From the IMG/VR virus record IMGVR_UViG_3300027747_004163, positions 1-28,894 of that record: a stretch of DNA of 28,894 nucleotides; one strand, given 5' to 3'. A program made the translations under genes and the position numbers. Below are positions 21,301-28,560 of this stretch, one piece after another. The stretch's first letter is position 1; the number at the start of each line of letters is the position of its first letter. The notes beneath the pieces are model-generated. The model saw only the letters and a program-made list of their open reading frames with translations. It ran no database searches and was not told the DNA's origin. The DNA comes from a virus.

Positions 21301-22167
21301 ATGAGCAATATTTTAGAAATACCCAGACCTTCTCAAGATGTAAATTGTCAATCTTCGGCTCCTTGTGGATCAAATTTAGGTCCAACAGACCCATTGGTAA
21401 AGATATCACCCAGAAGAAATAGAGAAAAAGTAAGAGAGCAAATAAAGGATTACGTCCTTTTGATGTTGGGTGCACCTGTTGTAAGCATAGAATTGGATCA
21501 ACAGCAACTCGATGGAGCTGTTGATTTTGCACTTCAAATATTTGAAGATTATGCGCCCAGAGAATATTATCAGTGGTATGTTTTTAACACCGTACCAGGA
21601 CAAACAATATATCAAATGCCTAACGATGTAGGAATGGTAAGAGAAGTTGCTTATAAAGAAACGGCTCAATACGCGTTCAGTGCCTCAGACTTAGGTGGAG
21701 TGATACCACTAGAGTATATGGGTGCTGGTGCGTATGGGAGTATTGCTGGCGGTATCAACCCACAGACGCCTGTTTGGGGTAAAATGAATGAATGGATGCT
21801 GTATAAGCAATATGAGGATACGTATAACAGAATGGCAAGCCAGCAAGGAGGTTGGGAGTGGATTGGTGGATATGGAGCTATAAAACTTTATCCAGTTCCT
21901 TATAAATCCCACTTAGTTGCCGTTCATTATTTGCAAAAAAATACGGATTTTAAACAAGTTACACAAGCAATGCAAGAAGGGGCTCTTGCTTTTGCAAAGA
22001 TAATGCTGGGTAGAATTCGCTCAAAGATAACTAATCCTCCTGGACCAAATGGTGGAGTTCAGCTTGACGGTCAGCAAATACTTCAAGAAGGATTGCAAGA
22101 GAAAAAAGATTGGGAAGAAAGACTAATAAATAGGTTTGGAGATCTGCCACAAATTAAATTAGGCTAA
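21301..22167 (+). CDS. 13: Neck protein, gp13-like
   Basis: gp13 closes the filled head and accepts the tail together with gp14. The 288-aa protein (T4 309) has the characteristic opening of the family: a helix leading to YVLLMLGAPVVSIELDQQQLDGAVDFALQIFEDYAPREYYQWYVF, matching the LGAPVI-x-(I/V)-x-(V/L)-D-x-Q-x-x-D pattern of T4-like neck proteins. A beta region follows (TIYQMPNDVGMVREV), then a Gly/Tyr-rich middle and a C-terminal helix bundle. It begins without a Shine-Dalgarno directly after an AT run. It is separated from the gp14 and gp15 genes by the 1293-aa gene and lies on the other strand, so the T4 order 13-14-15 is broken. Confidence 0.8.
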   Translation: MSNILEIPRPSQDVNCQSSAPCGSNLGPTDPLVKISPRRNREKVREQIKDYVLLMLGAPVVSIELDQQQLDGAVDFALQIFEDYAPREYYQWYVFNTVPGQTIYQMPNDVGMVREVAYKETAQYAFSASDLGGVIPLEYMGAGAYGSIAGGINPQTPVWGKMNEWMLYKQYEDTYNRMASQQGGWEWIGGYGAIKLYPVPYKSHLVAVHYLQKNTDFKQVTQAMQEGALAFAKIMLGRIRSKITNPPGPNGGVQLDGQQILQEGLQEKKDWEERLINRFGDLPQIKLG

Positions 22168-22171
22168 AATT

Positions 22172-22633
22172 ATGAAATCATTCAAAGAATGGAAATTGGA
22201 AGAAAGTGTAGATTCAACAAGATATAGCGTTGCTATAAACTACCGGACTGATCCAAACGAAGTCTTAGATGCATATTCAAAAATAGCTCTTGGATATATA
22301 AGCGCTGCAATGAAAAACCATGGATTTCACACAAAGCATGTCTACTCAGAACAACCTTACAGACTAGTTGTTGCAAGCAGAAACTGGGACGACGGCGAGT
22401 GGGTTGGCGTGGTAAGCTGGGATCATAAAAACAAATGCTTTGTAATATCAAAAGGATTTTATAACAAATCAAACAAAACAACATCCATTATAAACACAGA
22501 TAAATGCTCCGGTACTACACCAGGAGATATAAGCAAAGATTTATATAAATTAATGCAAGATTTAAAAGATAAGCCTGATAGATATTCAGAAAAATTAAAA
22601 CCAGTTAATATGAAAAGAGGACCAAAAACTTAA
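22172..22633 (+). CDS. 153-aa protein with capsid-targeting-like N-terminus
   Basis: Starts 4 bases after the gp13-like stop. The N-terminus MKSFKEWKLEESVDS is the closest match here to the T4 targeting peptide (MKTYQEFIAEA): M-K-[ST]-[FY]-x-E-[WF]-x-x-E, with LEE-S as the possible protease site. The remainder looks like a compact alpha/beta domain: DPNEVLDAYSKIALGYISAAMKNHGFHTKHVY, then RLVVASRNWDDGEWVGVVSWD and FVISKGFYNK. A small packaged enzyme or inhibitor is possible, but no family is recognised. It overlaps the convergent sigma-factor gene by 4 bases. Confidence 0.7.
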   Translation: MKSFKEWKLEESVDSTRYSVAINYRTDPNEVLDAYSKIALGYISAAMKNHGFHTKHVYSEQPYRLVVASRNWDDGEWVGVVSWDHKNKCFVISKGFYNKSNKTTSIINTDKCSGTTPGDISKDLYKLMQDLKDKPDRYSEKLKPVNMKRGPKT

Positions 22634-23133
22634 TCTCTTGGCTTGTGTGTTTTTGATACATTGATTTCGTGTTGCATCTCCCTAGACATATGATCTTGAT
22701 ATTTTTTCTTTAATTCTGTATAGTTTCTGGCAGATCTATACAACTGCTTGAAGTGATTTAATATACAAGTTGTCATATAATTAAAAGCTTTTCCAAACCT
22801 CGGATCAAAACGATCAAGTTTTTCAAAACATATAAGAACGCCTTCTTGCACACTGTCATCTGGATCTATCAAATTAAACTTTGCGTATCTGACTATATTT
22901 TCAGATAGAGTATAAAAAGCAGTAGCTAAATCTCTTTGAGTAATATCATAATCATTCAAAGCTATATTGTATTCATTTTTAACAAAAATCCAAGAATCAG
23001 GTTCTTTTTCTTTAACGCCTTGATCTTTGATGTTATTCATCAAATATTGATACATGTTTTTACTTCTTTTTATTTTTTGAAAAGAAACTATCACTTTCTC
23101 TAGTTTCTTGTTATTCAGATATTCTGATGCCAT
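22630..23133 (-). CDS. 55: gp55-like late transcription sigma factor
   Basis: Recruits host RNA polymerase to phage late promoters. Sigma70 region 2 is visible at about residues 69-135: LATAFYTLSENIVRYAKFNLIDPDDSVQEGVLICFEKLDRFDPRFGKAFNYMTTCILNHFKQLYRSARN (cited in parts: DPDDSVQEG, LDRFDPRFGKAFNY, TTCILNHFKQ). This parallels D-L-V-Q-E-G, LDRFDPxRG-x-AF and the -10 recognition helix of bacterial sigmas. Regions 3 and 4 are absent, as in T4 gp55 (185 aa). The C-terminus is basic (SKTHKPRD) and does not show the hydrophobic/acidic sliding-clamp-binding tail of gp55. An AAGGA Shine-Dalgarno precedes the ATG. The window's late-promoter-like sites are its expected targets. Confidence 0.82.
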   Translation of the reverse strand: MASEYLNNKKLEKVIVSFQKIKRSKNMYQYLMNNIKDQGVKEKEPDSWIFVKNEYNIALNDYDITQRDLATAFYTLSENIVRYAKFNLIDPDDSVQEGVLICFEKLDRFDPRFGKAFNYMTTCILNHFKQLYRSARNYTELKKKYQDHMSREMQHEINVSKTHKPRD

Positions 23134-23174
23134 TAATTTCCTTTTAATTTTTAAAGAATATATTCTATTAATTT

Positions 23175-23318
23175 ATGGATTATTATTACATATTCTATAA
23201 AATATTAGAAGATCCAAGATGCATAAAGCACTACAAAGATCTATTGTGTTATTATAAAAGTAAAAATAAACAAAATTTTATAGCCGCAATAGAAAATTTG
23301 ATTGAAAAAATAAAATGA
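23175..23318 (+). CDS. Small 47-aa protein coupled to glycosyltransferase gene
   Basis: The ORF from ATG 23175 ends in an ATGA overlap with the next gene. It encodes a 47-residue Tyr/Lys/Ile-rich helical peptide (MDYYYIFYKILEDPRCIKHY at the start, FIAAIENLIEKIK at the end). Coupling to the downstream gene supports a real product, possibly a partner or translation-coupling leader for it. No Shine-Dalgarno is evident. Confidence 0.5.
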   Translation: MDYYYIFYKILEDPRCIKHYKDLLCYYKSKNKQNFIAAIENLIEKIK

Positions 23319-24253
23319 ATGACAATTTATCTTTTTGTATTGTTACAAAAAATAACGAAGAAACTTTGCCGAGCTGCATAGAATCTTTTTTTGATATTTG
23401 CACGAATATTTCTTATATCGACATGGGATCAACAGATAAAACTATTTCTATACTGGAGAAATACAATGGAAAAAAATTTAAAAAAATAAATGAAGATTTT
23501 GCCTCTAATAAAAATCATTTGATAAATAGTGTCAAAAAAAATTGGCTATTTTTCATTGAGCCAAATGAAAAAATTATAAATGGAAAAAAAGAAATACTGG
23601 ATATTTCTAATAAAAAAGAGGGAATATACAGCATTCTGCTTTTACAAAATGAAGTTTTATCTAAGACGACAAGATTTTTTTGTGATAATAAAATAAAATT
23701 TGAAAATCCAATTTTTGAAACAATATATTCAAAATCTTCTTCCTCAAATATAATTTTGAAAGAATTAACCCTAAGAGAATACCCAGATGAATACGAACAA
23801 ATATTAAAATGGAAATCTAAAGATCCTTTAAAAACACATCCACTTTATTATGAATCATGTTTTTATATTAAAAACAAAAAATGGGAAAATTTTATTAAGA
23901 CAGCTGAAAAGTATCTTTTCATGGAAAAAGATACTAACTTACCAAGTTATATTATGATTAAATATTACCTTTCTTTAATTTTATTTTATACACAAAAAAA
24001 TATTGAAAAATCAATGCAAACAATAGGCTTCTGCATAGAAAAAAATCCCACTATGGCTGAGTTTTGGTGTTTACTCGGAGATATTAATTTTGAAATGAAA
24101 AAATATCAAAAAGCATATTATTTTTATGATAATGCTATAATATTAGGTTCTCAAAGATTAAATGGCGATGAACTGCCAATAGATGTTAAGAAATACAAGG
24201 AATACCCAGATAAAATGAAGATTATATGCAAAGATTCAATAAACAAAGTCTAG
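23315..24253 (+). CDS. GT2-like glycosyltransferase with C-terminal TPR-like repeats
   Basis: Residues 1-100 follow the GT-A fold of family 2: LSFCIVTKNNEETLPSCIES, then SYIDMGSTDKTISIL (the usual D-x-G-S-x-D-x-T signature), DFASNKNHLINS and WLFFIEPNEKI, where the family normally has a metal-binding D-x-D-E. Here it reads E-P-N-E. The C-terminal half has paired helices with the TPR look (YYLSLILFYTQKNIEKSMQTIGFCIEKNPTMAEFWCLLGDINFEMKKYQKAYYFYDNAI), as found in some protein glycosyltransferases. It might decorate virion proteins or host surface glycans; the altered acidic motif leaves activity uncertain. The 3' end overlaps the convergent gene by 18 bases. Confidence 0.7.
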   Translation: MNDNLSFCIVTKNNEETLPSCIESFFDICTNISYIDMGSTDKTISILEKYNGKKFKKINEDFASNKNHLINSVKKNWLFFIEPNEKIINGKKEILDISNKKEGIYSILLLQNEVLSKTTRFFCDNKIKFENPIFETIYSKSSSSNIILKELTLREYPDEYEQILKWKSKDPLKTHPLYYESCFYIKNKKWENFIKTAEKYLFMEKDTNLPSYIMIKYYLSLILFYTQKNIEKSMQTIGFCIEKNPTMAEFWCLLGDINFEMKKYQKAYYFYDNAIILGSQRLNGDELPIDVKKYKEYPDKMKIICKDSINKV

Positions 24254-24616
24254 TTCATTTATAACTACAGTCACCTGATCTTCATATCTGGAGATGGCAA
24301 GCTGTTTTCTTCCTGGGGATAAAGCTCTTAATTTTGATTCAAGTTCATCAATCGAGCAGTTTACTATAGAAAAATTGTTTTGCGATAGCTTGCCAACCTG
24401 TTCTTCTACAGCAACTACTTCCTTGTCTGGGAAGTATTCTTGAAGCTGAGGTTTGGCTTCTGATAATAATCTCTTGTAAAGACTGACATTACAACCACAA
24501 CCCGGATTAGAAATAAATTTGTTTAAATCTTCTTTGAATGTTTCCGGCAGACTATTTCTGAATCTGTCATCTCTTAGGGCTTGTTTTACATCTATTAAAC
24601 TAATAGGTTGTTTCAT
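24236..24616 (-). CDS. Conserved-looking small phage protein, unknown function
   Basis: A 126-aa protein. The N-terminal helical part (SLIDVKQALRDDRFRNSLPETFKEDLNKFISNP) leads to GCGCNVSLYKRLL, where two cysteines around residues 40-42 could be functional. A C-terminal beta part follows (NNFSIVNCSIDELESKLRAL, DQVTVVINELDFVY). The look is that of a small accessory protein conserved in T4-like marine phages, but I cannot assign a role. A weak GGAAA Shine-Dalgarno lies before the ATG. Same strand as the two genes upstream, so likely co-transcribed. Confidence 0.65.
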   Translation of the reverse strand: MKQPISLIDVKQALRDDRFRNSLPETFKEDLNKFISNPGCGCNVSLYKRLLSEAKPQLQEYFPDKEVVAVEEQVGKLSQNNFSIVNCSIDELESKLRALSPGRKQLAISRYEDQVTVVINELDFVY

Positions 24617-24625
24617 TGTGTTTCC

Positions 24626-24925
24626 TTATTTTGTTAAGTTTATTATAGAAGCTTCTAATAAATTTAAAATTACAGCCATCAATTGAGATAATATGCTTCC
24701 GGCACACCCACAAGCAAATACCTGTAAAGGATCTGTTGTTAAAAGTGATGCTCCCATAAACATCCCACACCAGAAGCCCAGGCACATATAACATTCAAAT
24801 AGTTTTGCTATATTCTCAGGAAGATTGTTTTTAATCCAATTTCTTAAAAATTGAAATATAGAACCATCTATTATTATGTGAGTCATTCCTATAGACGCTA
24901 AAATAAACACAACAGTATTGTTCAA
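24626..24925 (-). CDS. Small integral membrane protein
   Basis: A 99-aa protein read from a TTG start, chosen because a strong GGAGG Shine-Dalgarno lies 4 bases upstream, at the end of the preceding gene. Three hydrophobic stretches are visible: NTVVFILASIGMTHIIID, CLGFWCGMFMGASLL and VFACGCAGSILSQLMAVILNLL. The CYMCLGFWCG segment, with a C-x-x-C before the second membrane helix, recalls small uncharacterised phage and bacterial membrane proteins with that Cys pair (DUF1360-like). It may sit in the host inner membrane; function unknown. Confidence 0.65.
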   Translation of the reverse strand: MNNTVVFILASIGMTHIIIDGSIFQFLRNWIKNNLPENIAKLFECYMCLGFWCGMFMGASLLTTDPLQVFACGCAGSILSQLMAVILNLLEASIINLTK

Positions 24926-24926
24926 A

Positions 24927-25286
24927 TTACCTCCACAAAGTTAAATTAAAGTCATCTTTTCCTCTATGCACACAAAACTCTCTATATTCTTTTGCTTCAA
25001 CTGGAACTTCACAATCACTAAGAGAAAAACAAAAGCTTTTTGTGATATTATTATTAATTCTTTTTAAAATAACATTTGATCCAAAATGTTGACTTAATAT
25101 ATCGATGTGTTTTTGTTCAATAGAATTAAGAAGATTCATCTCCATCTCTTTAATCCTAGATGCCATGCCACCTATTCTTTTTGCAAATTTCCACTGATCA
25201 AATATTTCTTTAAAATCAGATAATTTTTTTTGTAACTCTGAGTTTGAAAATATTTTATCTTCCAAGTTATAAAGATTTATTTCCAC
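24927..25286 (-). CDS. Hypothetical helical protein, start uncertain
   Basis: The frame is open back to 25496, but the upper part would overlap the gp26-like gene on the other strand, so the true start is probably inside 25287 or lower. The most natural one is GTG at 25286 (VEINLYNLEDKIF), giving 119 aa; no Shine-Dalgarno is seen, only TTATATTGT directly before it. The protein is helical at first (SELQKKLSDFKEIFDQWKFAKRIGGMASRIKEMEMNLLNSIEQ), then beta (NITKSFCFSLSDCEVPVEAKEYREFCVHRG). Its 3' end contains the GGAGG used by the next gene. No family is recognised. Confidence 0.55.
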   Translation of the reverse strand: MEINLYNLEDKIFSNSELQKKLSDFKEIFDQWKFAKRIGGMASRIKEMEMNLLNSIEQKHIDILSQHFGSNVILKRINNNITKSFCFSLSDCEVPVEAKEYREFCVHRGKDDFNLTLWR

Positions 25287-25365
25287 ACAATATAATAGAA
25301 AAATTAAAAATTTTTCACTATGATAATTTTGATATAAAGATAATTTTTTAAGAAAGGCTACACAT

Positions 25366-26394
25366 ATGTCTGAAGAAGTTTTCCGCCCCAGAAAACCCGA
25401 AGAAAATTTAGAGAAATTAAATGCCGCAGAATCCATTAGACAAGCTGCATCTGGAGAATCAAAAAGACCAGAGGGACAAATGCCCTTTGAAGTCAAAGGA
25501 AATGTCCCCTCCGAATTTTTAAGGGCTATGGGGCAAAATATTCCAGAAGCCGATCCGCAAATATCACCATCATCAATAGACAGACAACCTGTATCAGGAA
25601 ATTTAAAAGATCTACTGGAGGATTTGAAGCAATCAACCTCTGTTTATGAAGAGGTTCGACTTCCATCAAGGGGAATTTTTTATGATGGCGATAATGGACC
25701 TTCAGACGGAATACTACACATAAGACCAATGACAGGCGAAGAAGAACAAATATTGGCTACCCCGAGGTTCGTCAGAAAAGGTCAAGCTTTAAACATGATA
25801 TTCTCCAGATGCATAAAGGATAAGATCAGACCAGAGGATCTTCTCACAGTAGATAGAACATATTTATTGATATACCTAAGAGGTATATCTTATTCTCCTT
25901 TATATGAAGTTGAAATAAAATGCCCAGAGTGTGAAAGAAAGTTCTCAACAGAAATTGACTTGAATACCCTGATGGTTGAATCAGCCCCAGATGACTATGG
26001 TCCATCGCTCGAAGGTATTTTACCAACCTCGAAGTACTCGTTCAGATATAGATTATCTAAGGGTAAAGATGAAACTGATATTCAAGAACATAGAGATCGA
26101 AGAATTAAAAACTTTGGAGATAATTCAACTGATGACACATTGATATATAGAACATCTGTTTTGGTTGATGAAATTCAAGGAATAACAGATAAAAGAGATC
26201 TCCAGACATTGATTAAAAATCTCCCGATTTCAGACGTATCTTATATTAGAAATTGTGTTAACGAACCTCCCTTCGGTGTAGATACAAAGGTAGATATGGC
26301 TTGCCCTAGCTGCCTACAAGAATTTGATGTGGATCTTCCGCTTGAAGCAAATTTTTTCTTCCCGCGTCGGAGGAGGGAGAAAACGCAAGCTTAA
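25366..26394 (+). CDS. 26: Baseplate hub assembly protein, gp26-like
   Basis: Belongs to the T4 baseplate protein family (Pfam T4_baseplate, gp26). Diagnostic segments: VYEEVRLPSRGIFYDGDN (residues about 93-110), DGILHIRPMTGEEEQILATPRFVRKGQALNMIFSRCI (114-150), EDLLTVDRTYLLIYLRGISYSPLYEVEIKCPEC (157-189). Two CxxC pairs (186-189 CPEC, 313-316 CPSC) probably form a zinc site. At 342 aa it is longer than T4 gp26 (208) because of a polar N-terminal 90 residues and the zinc-region insert. An AAAGG Shine-Dalgarno precedes the ATG. The last codons (CGT CGG AGG AGG GAG) are unlike the AGA-dominated arginine usage nearby and form a Shine-Dalgarno-like stretch next to an overlapping -1 frame. Confidence 0.88.
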   Translation: MSEEVFRPRKPEENLEKLNAAESIRQAASGESKRPEGQMPFEVKGNVPSEFLRAMGQNIPEADPQISPSSIDRQPVSGNLKDLLEDLKQSTSVYEEVRLPSRGIFYDGDNGPSDGILHIRPMTGEEEQILATPRFVRKGQALNMIFSRCIKDKIRPEDLLTVDRTYLLIYLRGISYSPLYEVEIKCPECERKFSTEIDLNTLMVESAPDDYGPSLEGILPTSKYSFRYRLSKGKDETDIQEHRDRRIKNFGDNSTDDTLIYRTSVLVDEIQGITDKRDLQTLIKNLPISDVSYIRNCVNEPPFGVDTKVDMACPSCLQEFDVDLPLEANFFFPRRRREKTQA

Positions 26395-26399
26395 GCTTG
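26369..26399 (+). promoter_or_regulatory. Possible -1 ribosomal frameshift signal at the end of the gp26-like gene
   Basis: In order: a purine stretch GGAGGAGGGAG (26369-26379) able to pair with 16S rRNA, AAAA within GAG AAA ACG, and a perfect 14-base palindrome CAAGCTTAAGCTTG (26386-26399) around the gp26 stop codon, able to form a 5-bp hairpin. An open -1 frame begins here and continues to 26576. The slip sequence is not a classic X-XXY-YYZ heptamer, and the hairpin sits closer than usual. Confidence 0.4.
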
Positions 26400-26576
26400 T
26401 GGGAAAACCTGGCAGAAGAAATCTTCTTCTTTCAATATCACATGCGACAAAGCATGAAAGATACTATGATCTTGCCTATTAACCTCAGAAAATGGTTAAT
26501 ACAAAGATATATACAACAAAAAGAAAAAGAGAACGAACAAATGGAAGCAGAAAGAAGAAAAATTAGAAAGAGATAA
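26397..26576 (+). CDS. Small tail/baseplate assembly ORF without AUG start, -1 frame to gp26
   Basis: The frame encodes LWENLAEEIFFFQYHMRQ, then SMKDTMILPINLRKWLIQRYIQQKE and a charged end (MEAERRKIRKR): a helical protein with the W-E-x-x-A-E-E-x-F/aromatic and L-P-x-x-x-R-x-W pattern seen in phage tail-assembly chaperone C-terminal pieces. The conserved-looking part begins before the first ATG (26442), so translation must start at TTG 26397, where no Shine-Dalgarno is suitably spaced, or enter by a -1 frameshift from gp26 near 26380-26385. It ends 2 bases before the next gene. A gp51-like role is possible but not recognised from sequence. Confidence 0.6.
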   Translation: MWENLAEEIFFFQYHMRQSMKDTMILPINLRKWLIQRYIQQKEKENEQMEAERRKIRKR

Positions 26577-26578
26577 AC

Positions 26579-27322
26579 ATGGCTACAAAAGAAAGATTTC
26601 AAAACCCAAATTGTGGCGACGATATAAACCTCAGACTATTCTCTTTTAATTCAAATACAAAAACAAATTTTTATCAAGTGGACAAAGTAGACATCTACTT
26701 CTTAGATCCGGAAGAAATCACATCAGAAAATCCAACTGGTAAAAGACTTGTTCAATCTGTCCTAGGAGAGGATGTTGTCAATAATGATGAAGGAGAGTAT
26801 GTATTAACAGTAAATTTAACAAGCCCTCTTTACACCATAGGTAAATATGTTGATGTTTGGCATGTAAAGTTCGAAGAAGGACAGCCATGCGTAGAATCCA
26901 ATATTGAAAATTACTTCGAAGTATTTCCAAGTCTTTGGTTTACATCTACATCTCCAAGCATATATGACTTCAGCTTTTACTTTAAGCCAAACAAAGTAAC
27001 CAAAGGAAGTAAAAGATACATAATAATAGAGGTTGTTCCCAATGTTCCAAAAAGTGAAGAACTAGAGCGGTATTACAGCAATCTTGCGGTGATAGCAGAT
27101 CTCAAAATTTACATAGAGAAAAATTGCTCAGACTGCTTACCATCTGAACAAGATTTAAGGCTTGTGGTTGATGGAGACAGCGTCTCGTTCAGAGAAAAAA
27201 GATTTGGCTATTACTTTTTAGATACCGCCGAGTTAGACATAGGAATATATGATATTTGGTTTGAATTAAATTATGCTGAAAATATATTCATCTCAGATAG
27301 AAGTCAATTACAAATATATTAG
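26579..27322 (+). CDS. Predicted beta-rich virion protein
   Basis: A 247-aa protein composed of alternating strands, probably two or three immunoglobulin-like or jelly-roll domains: QVDKVDIYFLDPEE and GEYVLTVNLTSPLYTIGKYVDVWHVKF in the first half, RYIIIEVVPNVPKSEELERYY and FLDTAELDIGIYDIWFELNYA in the second. Bacterial-type Ig domains often show the Y-x-V-x-L/x-G-x-Y-x-D-x-W pattern seen here. It follows the gp26 unit with a 2-base gap and precedes a glycosyltransferase, so it is probably a baseplate or tail surface component. One could suspect it is the glycosylation target; that is speculation. Confidence 0.65.
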   Translation: MATKERFQNPNCGDDINLRLFSFNSNTKTNFYQVDKVDIYFLDPEEITSENPTGKRLVQSVLGEDVVNNDEGEYVLTVNLTSPLYTIGKYVDVWHVKFEEGQPCVESNIENYFEVFPSLWFTSTSPSIYDFSFYFKPNKVTKGSKRYIIIEVVPNVPKSEELERYYSNLAVIADLKIYIEKNCSDCLPSEQDLRLVVDGDSVSFREKRFGYYFLDTAELDIGIYDIWFELNYAENIFISDRSQLQIY

Positions 27323-27333
27323 GAATATTTTTT

Positions 27334-28560
27334 ATGGATAAAATATTTGTCAGCATAGCATCATATAGAGATGCTCAATTAATACCAACATTAAAAGATT
27401 TATTAAATAAATCAAAAAATCCAGACAATTTAACCTTTGGAATATGTTGGCAGCATGGGGATGACGAAAATTTAGATGAGTTTAAAAATGACCCAAGATT
27501 CAAGATAATTGATATAAACTATAAAGATAGTAGAGGGGCTTGTTGGGCTAGGAGTAAAGTACAAGAGTTATACTCTGGGGAGAAGTACTACTTTCAACTA
27601 GATTCTCATCATAGATTTCTCCCAGAGTGGGACTCTAAGCTCGTAGAAATGTATAAAGGGTTGAAATCCGACAAGCCATTATTGACAGGTTATTGTACTG
27701 TCTTGGATATGAAAAATGATCAAAAATTAAATAATCAGCCTTTAAAAATAGTTGGATTTGAAACTTTTTCCCAAGATGGAAACTTAATGCTTAAGCCGCA
27801 TTATGTTGATGAATTTAGAACCTTAACCGATCCTATTCCCGCAAGATTTGTTTCTGGGCATTTTGTATTTGTACATGGTAAATGGGTTGAAGAGTGCGGC
27901 TATGATCCTAATTTGTACTTTCACGGAGAAGAAGTAAGTCTGAGCGTAAGATCGTACACACACGGATATGATTTATTTCACCCCCATTATTCAATAATAT
28001 GGCATCAATACATCAGAGAGGGCGACAAGAAACACTGGGATGATCACACAAAAGATAATCCTTGGTGGAATCTTGACTCAAAAGCAAAAAAAAGATTAAG
28101 AAAATTATTGCAACAAGAAGAAAATGATGAACATTTGGGAAAATACTGCTTAGGCACAGCCAGATCTTTTCATGATTATGAACTGTATACAGGAATTGAT
28201 TTCAAAAATAAAAAAATAGGATCCAAAGCTAAAAGGGGACAAAACCCTTATATCATGACCGAAGAAGAGTGGTTAAAAGATTTTGAAAACAAATATAATT
28301 TGAATTTATCTTGGGATCCAAAAGATGTGTCATCGAGGGACGATTGTGATTTTTGGTTCTTTGGAGTAGAAGACGTTGATAATAAGTTAATTTTTAGAAA
28401 TGATTTTTTTCCTGAAAAAAATAAAGAAATAATGGATAAAAAAATCAATATGTTTAATGCTGTTTTTGACTCTAATTCAAATCCCCACCACTTTGTTATA
28501 TGGGCACATAGTAAAAAAGATGGATGGCTTGAGAAGTACACAAAAGAAATCAAAGGTTAG
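27334..28560 (+). CDS. Glycosyltransferase of the GlcNAc-transferase (PF11397) family
   Basis: A 408-aa enzyme of the GT-A fold family typified by the Skp1 hydroxyproline GlcNAc transferase. Family motifs are plain: KIFVSIASYRDAQLIPTLKDLL at the start, FGICWQHGDD, DSRGACWARSKVQELYSGEKYYFQLDSHHRF, with Asp90-Ser91-His92 as the D-x-H/D-x-D metal and sugar-nucleotide site, then ARFVSGHFVFVHGKWVEE and FHGEEVSLSVRSYTHGYDLFHPHYSIIWH. The extra C-terminal 120 residues are variable. It would move GlcNAc, or a similar sugar, from UDP-sugar to a protein or glycan acceptor in the cytoplasm. A weak AGGA Shine-Dalgarno is present. It is last on the plus strand and meets the convergent gene at its stop. 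Confidence 0.85.
   Translation: MDKIFVSIASYRDAQLIPTLKDLLNKSKNPDNLTFGICWQHGDDENLDEFKNDPRFKIIDINYKDSRGACWARSKVQELYSGEKYYFQLDSHHRFLPEWDSKLVEMYKGLKSDKPLLTGYCTVLDMKNDQKLNNQPLKIVGFETFSQDGNLMLKPHYVDEFRTLTDPIPARFVSGHFVFVHGKWVEECGYDPNLYFHGEEVSLSVRSYTHGYDLFHPHYSIIWHQYIREGDKKHWDDHTKDNPWWNLDSKAKKRLRKLLQQEENDEHLGKYCLGTARSFHDYELYTGIDFKNKKIGSKAKRGQNPYIMTEEEWLKDFENKYNLNLSWDPKDVSSRDDCDFWFFGVEDVDNKLIFRNDFFPEKNKEIMDKKINMFNAVFDSNSNPHHFVIWAHSKKDGWLEKYTKEIKG

Noticed and set aside
25287-25496. Upstream extension of the 24927-25286 gene
   Set aside because: It would overlap the well-supported gp26-like gene on the opposite strand by 131 bases; the extension looks like its shadow.
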